Shown: in pieces, positions 58,916 to 64,000 of the stretch | Numbering within the stretch: position 1 is the stretch's first letter | Layout: each line of letters begins with the position of its first letter | Virus record (IMG/VR): IMGVR_UViG_3300024308_000018 | Coordinates: 62,001-126,000 of that record | Reading direction: 5' to 3' (one strand) | Source of the DNA: a virus | DNA length: 64,000 nt | Position numbers and translations under genes: made by a program | The notes under the pieces: generated by a model | Seen by the model: only the letters and a program-made list of their open reading frames with translations | Databases searched by the model: none | What the model was told of the DNA's origin: nothing

Positions 58916-60013
58916 ATGGCCGCTCACAAACTGGTAAACATGATTGACCCGTCCCGCGCCAAGCTGGTGTTCGAACTGCTGGCTAAAGACGTGGTGAACG
59001 TCGCAATCGCGCAAGCCGTCGAACGCTGCGCACATTACGCGACGCTGGATCCGAACACCGTTCCCGCCAAGGGCAAGAAGTCCAAGCGCTACGGCATCGT
59101 GATCACTGCGCCGGACGGCAAGGAGTTCGAGACCGTGCGCGTCACCCCGCAACTGCTGGCTACTGCCTTCAGTGAGACCTACCGCTCACTGCGCACGCCG
59201 ATGCAGTGCTCCACCCAGCACGATTTCCTGTTTCATGTGCGCGGCATGACCATCGTTGACACCGACACCAAGCGTTACACGCTGGCCGTCGACGGCAACC
59301 GCTTCATCCTGAAAGTGACTGGCTTGTCGCTCATTGAGGCGCTGAACGAAGGCAAGAACGTTGCTCGCCACAAGCCCGCCGTCCCTGCGGCAGCCGAGCT
59401 GCCGGAGATCGTGCGCAACGCCACTGGCGACCTGACTCCGGCAACGCGACGTGCTTTCCGCGACGTGTGGAACTCGCTGCTCGATGAAGCCAAAGAACCG
59501 CTGGCAACACTCAGCGAAAACTGCATGCTGAAGACGCCGCGCTATCTGGCGAACGTTACCCGCGTCGAAATCTGGTTCGGTCACGGCCGGGACAAGAAGC
59601 AATTCAATCTGGCCTACGTTGCCAAGGGCGCAATCGACGGCAGCGAGCCACGCACGCTGGGCAAGCTGTTCCCTGTGACCGCCAAGGGTATCGCCGATGC
59701 CATGCACGCTCTGCGCGTCCGCTGCCCGCTGCCCGCTGGTAACGTTGCGGCCAAGCCGCCGAAGGCTGAAGCCAAGAAGCCGAAGGCCGACGCCAAGAAG
59801 CCCGCAGCGAAAGCCGAGGCCAAGCCGCTGCCCAAGCCGGAAGCGAAGAAGCCGACCAAGCCAGCCCCGAAGTCGGTAGCCAAGCCGAAGGCTGACGCCA
59901 AGAAGCCAGCGCCGAAGAAGCCGGAAGCCAAGCCTGTACCTGCGCCGTTCTCCACTGACCGCGACACCACAGGCGCTACCGCCTCCGTAGCAGTACCGAA
60001 GACCGAAGCGTAA
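58916..60013 (+). CDS. Protein with histone H1-like C-terminal tail, 365 aa
   Basis: A folded domain of about 275 residues (beta-rich centre, RVEIWFGHGRDKKQFNLAYV) is followed by about 70 residues of Lys/Ala/Pro repeats (KAEAKKPKADAKKPAAKAEA). Such tails bind nucleic acids without specificity. Codon use is strongly biased, suggesting high expression. CAAGGAAAGAAGAA precedes the ATG. The function is unknown. Confidence 0.86.
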   Translation: MAAHKLVNMIDPSRAKLVFELLAKDVVNVAIAQAVERCAHYATLDPNTVPAKGKKSKRYGIVITAPDGKEFETVRVTPQLLATAFSETYRSLRTPMQCSTQHDFLFHVRGMTIVDTDTKRYTLAVDGNRFILKVTGLSLIEALNEGKNVARHKPAVPAAAELPEIVRNATGDLTPATRRAFRDVWNSLLDEAKEPLATLSENCMLKTPRYLANVTRVEIWFGHGRDKKQFNLAYVAKGAIDGSEPRTLGKLFPVTAKGIADAMHALRVRCPLPAGNVAAKPPKAEAKKPKADAKKPAAKAEAKPLPKPEAKKPTKPAPKSVAKPKADAKKPAPKKPEAKPVPAPFSTDRDTTGATASVAVPKTEA

Positions 60014-60044
60014 CACGCAACGTTCAACCTGAACGCTGTGCCCT

Positions 60045-60082
60045 GCAAGGTTGCTTGACGAAAACCGGACTAGCAACCTTGC
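60045..60082 (+). repeat. Inverted repeat framing the P6 upstream box
   Basis: GCAAGGTTGC at 60045-60054 and GCAACCTTGC at 60073-60082 are perfect 10 bp arms around TGACGAAAACCGGACTAG. Confidence 0.8.
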
Positions 60083-60129
60083 ACCCCAATTGATACACTG
60101 TATTCAAGGTGAGGGGATGTCCCCACCTT
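60056..60129 (+). promoter_or_regulatory. Class P promoter cassette P6
   Basis: TGACGAAAACCGGACTAG at 60056, ATTGATACACT with TACACT at 60094, then a perfect hairpin AAGGTG..CACCTT. The leader has AATGAGGAAATG rather than CAAAGAGGAA. Confidence 0.75.
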
Positions 60130-60153
60130 CAACAATCCAATGAGGAAATGATC

Positions 60154-61533
60154 ATGACTACCATCGCCCGCGTAACCCGTACCCAAGTCTCCGCCTCCGA
60201 AGAAATGGTCGGCAAGAAAGTAATCACCCTTGACGGCGAGACCGTCAAGATCACTGGCGTTGCTTCTGCGTATGCGTATTCGCACGACCAAGGCCGCAGC
60301 CGCCTGTCGGCTTACCTGCTGGTGAAAGATGGCCGCAACTTCAAGCAGATCGAGCAAGAAGATGTCGACGGCAAAGTCACCAACGTTGAAGACGCTGGCG
60401 GTTATGCCAAGTACACCTTCGCTGGCAGCAAGCGCAAGCCTGCCGCCAAGCCGGATCCGAAACCTGCAACCAAGCCCGAAGGTCGCAAGCCCGCCACCAA
60501 ACCGGAAGGCAAGAAGCCGAGCGCCAAGCCCTCGACCAAGCCGGAAGGCAAGAAGCCCGCAGCCAAGCCCGAGGGCCGCAAGCCTGCAACCAAGCCGAGC
60601 GGTAACAAGGTTACCCGCAAGACCGAGAGTTACGAGCTGCCTGACGCTCTGGCTATCATCGACCGTGACGGCGGCCTGAACGAGAAGAACGTCGCATCTC
60701 TGCGCAAGGAGATTCGCGAGATCTTGGCTGAGCGTTACGGCGTCGGCAAGTTCGAAGGTCTGGAAGTCACCAGCGAGGCGCACTTCAATTCCGCCGACAA
60801 CAACATGCTGGTCACCTTCGGGTTCGACTTCAGCCCGTACCTCGAAGCCGCTCCGGTTGCCGTGGACGTGGACGACGCGAGCGAGCAGCTGCTCAAGGCT
60901 GGCATCATCCCGATGCGCAAACTGCGCAGCATGACCGACGACGCAATCATCGCCGCCTACACCGAGCATTTCGGTGATCAGGAAGACGAGACCCCAGCAC
61001 CGAAGGGCAAGAAGGGCAAAGCCGCTCCGGCCGTCGAAGAATTCGACCTCGACGATGAAGAGGAAGAGCAGGAAGAATTCGAGGAAGAATTCGAAGAAGA
61101 AGAGCAGGAGGAAGAGGAAGACCCCGAGGAAGAGGAAGAGCACGAAGAGATCGCGCACATCGCTCTCGATAACTCGCTCTTCAGCGGCGTCATTCATCCG
61201 AAGTCGCACGAAGGCGCACGCGTCATGGGCCAACTGGCCGAGGCGTGGGAAGTCAGCACGGGCGACATCTTCCCCGGCATCCTGTTGCAATACAACAAGG
61301 TAGGGCTCGAAGAGCCGCTGGAAGTTGCGTTCATCGCGCTGACCATCCACAAGGGCAACACCTCAATGCTGGTTGTGGATACCGACACCATCAACGATGC
61401 GAAGCCGAGCCGCATGATCATCAAGATCGATGCCGCGTGCACCCGCTGCCTGCCACTGGTTGAGTCCCCGGACGACAACGACAACGACAACGAAACCAAC
61501 GAGCTGGACGAGGGCGAGTTTGATCTGGAATAA
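60154..61533 (+). CDS. Modular protein with KPEG repeats and acidic segment, 459 aa
   Basis: Order: N-terminal beta domain (about 1-95), a basic linker of repeated KPEGRKPATKPEGKKP-type units (about 97-150), a middle alpha/beta domain (155-275), a run of about 45 acidic residues (300-345) and a C-terminal domain with a CTRC pair. ATG 60154 is favoured over 60148 for spacing to GAGGAA. No family is recognised; the charged modules recall the SSB tail and the 58916 protein. Confidence 0.86.
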   Translation: MTTIARVTRTQVSASEEMVGKKVITLDGETVKITGVASAYAYSHDQGRSRLSAYLLVKDGRNFKQIEQEDVDGKVTNVEDAGGYAKYTFAGSKRKPAAKPDPKPATKPEGRKPATKPEGKKPSAKPSTKPEGKKPAAKPEGRKPATKPSGNKVTRKTESYELPDALAIIDRDGGLNEKNVASLRKEIREILAERYGVGKFEGLEVTSEAHFNSADNNMLVTFGFDFSPYLEAAPVAVDVDDASEQLLKAGIIPMRKLRSMTDDAIIAAYTEHFGDQEDETPAPKGKKGKAAPAVEEFDLDDEEEEQEEFEEEFEEEEQEEEEDPEEEEEHEEIAHIALDNSLFSGVIHPKSHEGARVMGQLAEAWEVSTGDIFPGILLQYNKVGLEEPLEVAFIALTIHKGNTSMLVVDTDTINDAKPSRMIIKIDAACTRCLPLVESPDDNDNDNETNELDEGEFDLE

Positions 61534-61540
61534 GCAACAC

Positions 61541-61566
61541 CATGGGGAAGGCGCTGCGCCTTCCCC
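61541..61566 (+). terminator. Strong hairpin, T-run absent
   Basis: GGGGAAGGCG-CT-GCGCCTTCCCC after the 61533 stop; termination uncertain. Confidence 0.5.
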
Positions 61567-61607
61567 ACGCCTCGATACAGACGTGCAGCACGTCTAAGGA
61601 TTCCTCC

Positions 61608-62003
61608 ATGCTCAAACCAAAACTGATTGACCGATTGTTGATCACCGCTGCTGAAAACCGAACGCTGGTAGACCTGCGCACAATCGTCCGTGCGCAATAC
61701 AGCAACTGGCCGAATAGCCCAGCGCCGCCCTACGTTGAAATCTCAATGACCGACGAGGCCGAGATCACGAAGCTGCGCAACTCTATCAGCCGCCATCTGG
61801 TCGAACTGTACCACCGCGACGTTGCCGCTGGTAGCTTGCCTCTCTCCGCGTTGTTTGTCGGAGAGAAAACGCAAATGCCCGGCCCGCCGTTGCGCCAACT
61901 GATTGAGAAAACCCGAGGCGAACCTTTCGCCTCCGACGGTGAATGGCTCGCGTACTGGAACGAATTGGTGCGCGCCATCTATGACAGCTACAGCGGGGCC
62001 TAG
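61608..62003 (+). CDS. Hypothetical protein, 131 aa
   Basis: Helical soluble protein. AAGGATTCCTCC precedes ATG 61608. No family recognised. Confidence 0.83.
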   Translation: MLKPKLIDRLLITAAENRTLVDLRTIVRAQYSNWPNSPAPPYVEISMTDEAEITKLRNSISRHLVELYHRDVAAGSLPLSALFVGEKTQMPGPPLRQLIEKTRGEPFASDGEWLAYWNELVRAIYDSYSGA

Positions 62004-62018
62004 TGCCCCGTTTCATTG
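61994..62018 (+). terminator. Possible terminator
   Basis: GGGGC-CTAGT-GCCCC then GTTTCATT, overlapping the stop of the 61608 gene. Confidence 0.55.
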
Positions 62019-62031
62019 GAGAGCGCTACAC

Positions 62032-62406
62032 ATGATAAGCCTCAACACTTTTATTGCCGCGCTGATGTTGGATGACAGCGAGTCTCGCCCCATCGTTATC
62101 CACGAACGCGCATTCTACCGCCTGTCCCAGTACAGCAAGCGGGACTATCCGCCCGAAGAGCTGGCCGAGAAGCTGACCGCTGAGCTGGGCGGCCAATACT
62201 GCGTCGTGTACGCGGCGAACGCCATGGGCCCCTCTGAAGATTACCGGTCGTCCGACTTCCTCGTCTTCAGCCCCAACGTTGATCTCAAAGCGTTGGCCGA
62301 ATGCCTCGCTACCCTGTGCGACGAACCTTTCTCGTCCTGCGGCAGCGGCGAGTGTCCGGAATATGTAAACGAGTGGATAACGGCCCACACCAAAGGAGAT
62401 GCTTGA
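62032..62406 (+). CDS. Hypothetical protein, 124 aa
   Basis: Mixed fold with several cysteines near the C terminus (CSSCGSGEC-like spacing). TGGAGAGCGCTACAC precedes the start. No family recognised. Confidence 0.82.
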   Translation: MISLNTFIAALMLDDSESRPIVIHERAFYRLSQYSKRDYPPEELAEKLTAELGGQYCVVYAANAMGPSEDYRSSDFLVFSPNVDLKALAECLATLCDEPFSSCGSGECPEYVNEWITAHTKGDA

Positions 62407-63662
62407 TGCACTGCACGCTATTTGAACCACTTGACCGTGGAGCGATAGGCAGCCACCGCTGGCTGCGACGCCATGAGATCGGACGTATCGGCCAGCCGAA
62501 CTATCGGATGTTCGAATACCTCCCACGGATCAGCGTTGGTCAAGCGCGCCGCATTGTCGACAACGTTAGACGTGCCCCCGCGTCTGGCCCATTACGTGAC
62601 CAGCTGGCTGAACTGATTCGCCAAGGTCTGGGTGTCCCGCAAGATCTGGATCGTCTGGCTGAGCTGCGCGATCTCGACATTGCACGCGACCCTGAAAAGT
62701 TGCAGGCACTCAACGCGTACCTTGACGGTCTCGACGCGTCAATCACAACGATGGAACGTTACATGAGCCCGTGGCCCTTCCTCCCCAGCGCTGACTGGGT
62801 GGCAGCGACCATTGGGCACGAAGCATGGCCGTTCTTCCGGCGCGAAAAGCCGAAGGGTCAAAGCGTCAGCGTTCCGGACTACGCGGCGTATGGCATTCTG
62901 ATCTACATGCAGGACGGCGTTGAGTCGAAGACGTACACGCTGTGCGACTCGTATGTGCTGAAGCGTAAAAACGGTGTGGTGGCAATCCCCACGTTGTTCG
63001 CGCACCAGCAGTCACCCAACGAGCTACCTGCGGGTGCCGACCGTGCCAAGACCAAGCGAACGTACACGATGCGCTCGCGTATTCGCGGCACCATCGACGT
63101 GACGGGTGTGATGAAGAGCGACCGGAAATATTTTGCACTGTTCGGCCTGTTCTACTTCCACGACCGTCCGGATCAGGCGCAGCTGTTGAACAAGGCATTC
63201 AAGGTGGACGTATATAAGAACCTTGAGTCCGATGTGTTCGGACAGCCTGAGCGTGTCCAGAAACTGAAAGCAGCGTTGGATGAACTGCGCCCGCGTCACA
63301 CGTTGGCCGCTGATTTCGTCGCACGTAACCGTGCCCGTGTCAGCAGCGGTAACCCGTCCGAAAAGTTGCTTGCATCGTTCGCACGTGCCGAAGCAGTGAT
63401 TGAAGAGTTCGACCGAGCCAGTCGGCGTTACCATGACGCCGCTGAGTCTGCGCCACGCAACTCGCCGATCCGTGACCTATCGTTCTACGCGCTTGACGTG
63501 ATGTTGCCTTCAACGTTCAAGCCGGAAGAGATTGAATGGAGACCTATCTTGACGGACAAGTACGCACGCGTCGCTGATAGGCTCTACGGCAACGACAAAA
63601 CTGTAAACAAGTCGCGTACCGTACAATTTTCCCTAACGCCGAAAGGCTCCCGAATCTGGTAA
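62406..63662 (+). CDS. Hypothetical protein, 418 aa
   Basis: N-terminal helical half, a beta-rich middle with DSYVLKRKNGVVAIPTLFAH, and a helical C terminus. No family recognised. The start overlaps the upstream stop as TGATG with AAAGGAGATGCT upstream. A class M motif lies inside its 3' end. Confidence 0.86.
   Translation: MHCTLFEPLDRGAIGSHRWLRRHEIGRIGQPNYRMFEYLPRISVGQARRIVDNVRRAPASGPLRDQLAELIRQGLGVPQDLDRLAELRDLDIARDPEKLQALNAYLDGLDASITTMERYMSPWPFLPSADWVAATIGHEAWPFFRREKPKGQSVSVPDYAAYGILIYMQDGVESKTYTLCDSYVLKRKNGVVAIPTLFAHQQSPNELPAGADRAKTKRTYTMRSRIRGTIDVTGVMKSDRKYFALFGLFYFHDRPDQAQLLNKAFKVDVYKNLESDVFGQPERVQKLKAALDELRPRHTLAADFVARNRARVSSGNPSEKLLASFARAEAVIEEFDRASRRYHDAAESAPRNSPIRDLSFYALDVMLPSTFKPEEIEWRPILTDKYARVADRLYGNDKTVNKSRTVQFSLTPKGSRIW
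63601..63609 (+). promoter_or_regulatory. Class M promoter-like motif (CTGTAAACA)
   Basis: Inside the 3' end of the 62406 gene, 65 bp upstream of ATG 63675. Confidence 0.4.
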
Positions 63663-63674
63663 GGAGATATACCA

Positions 63675-64000
63675 TGTTGATGCTCATTATTGCTAACACT
63701 GAAGGACGCAACGGCGTTGTGGGTGTTCGTCCCATTCAGTTCAACAACGCACGTCAGGCACTCGAAGCTGTAAAGGGTCAGCTCAAGATGCACGTTGCCA
63801 CCATCCATGCCGAAACCCTCAACATTGACGACACCATCCCGTTGGTTGTCGGCTTTGTTGGTCGGGGCAACGCCGCTGAGTCTGTCCTCGCTAATGTGAT
63901 GACGGCTCAAGGGGACAACACTGCCGCGTTCCTCGAACGCTGTGGCGTTATCGGCGCGTATCACGTCCCTGAGACCGACGACGCTGAAATTCTGGCTGGC
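63675..64000 (+). CDS. Hypothetical protein, 5' part only (108 codons in window)
   Basis: ATG 63675 with an excellent AAGGAGATATACC. The visible part (MLMLIIANTEGRNGVVGVRP on) is alpha/beta with no recognised family; the frame is open to the window edge. Confidence 0.8.

Noticed and set aside
63661-63677. Vector contamination suggested by AAGGAGATATACC
   Set aside because: The ribosome binding site resembles the T7 gene 10 leader, but flanking sequence continues the phage gene order and codon use, so natural similarity is simpler.
1-64000. Prophage or integrative element
   Set aside because: No integrase, excisionase, attachment-site repeat or bacterial flanking genes; the gene set fits a lytic genome interior.

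Overview
This 64 kb window is a piece of a large, lytic, tailed-phage-type genome with moderately high GC. Genes are short and packed. Most stop and start codons touch or overlap (ATGA, TGATG, TAATG). The enzymes are a phage replication and recombination set, and most products resemble nothing I recognise. There is no rRNA, recognisable tRNA, transposase, integrase or CRISPR array, so I read it as the interior of a jumbo-phage-like genome. I cannot name the phage or host from sequence alone.

Layout. Positions 1-10345 run leftward: a Rad50/SbcC-like recombination nuclease (cut by the window edge), a clamp-loader ATPase, a P-loop kinase-like protein and several unknowns. Two long gene-free stretches interrupt this arm. 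Positions 4807-5834 hold an eight-unit array of small structured RNAs. Positions 8028-8885 hold an empty region dense in the palindrome AACGTT. Positions 10381-13666 run rightward (RuvC-like resolvase, Cys-rich protein, unknowns). A DnaG-like primase lies leftward at 13723-14766. From 14846 to the end everything runs rightward: a RuvA-OB-like protein, a Cas4/RecB-type nuclease, a SWIM-finger protein, GNAT acetyltransferases, a sigma-70-like factor, an ssDNA-binding protein with a long charged tail and a RecA/UvsX recombinase interrupted by an intein. About 39 kb of mostly unknown small genes follow. Recognisable among them are a cluster of four acyl-carrier-protein-like proteins, an XRE-type regulator, a dUTPase, a secreted lytic transglycosylase, a Lar-like zinc protein, small membrane proteins and Lys/Ala/Pro-rich basic proteins.

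Regulation. Two recurrent promoter-like signals stand out. Class P is a cassette of about 74 bp present six times (25023, 29813, 40656, 44763, 53209, 60056). It has a conserved upstream box (TGACGAAAACCGGACTAG), an extended -10 (TTGRTAMACT) exactly 38 bp from the box start, and a hairpin at the predicted RNA 5' end. Most copies are followed by CAAAGAGGAA as the ribosome binding site. These head the operons of unknown, probably host-takeover, genes. Class M is the nonamer CTGTAAACA, found on the coding strand 12-71 bp upstream of many replication and expression genes (primase, ssDNA-binding protein, dUTPase, acetyltransferase and others). The sigma factor at 19067 is a natural candidate to read one class. 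Rho-independent terminators, many with a UUCG loop, close most operons.

Most interesting items: (1) the tandem array of eight ~80-nt RNAs, each with a direct-repeat box GYUCUUUGYUC, a stem of unrelated sequence and a UUCG terminator, whose box can pair with the CAAAGAG of class P leaders; (2) the class P cassette; (3) the tandem ACP-like family; (4) the RuvA OB-fold protein accompanying RuvC; (5) several candidate frameshifts in small membrane-protein genes.
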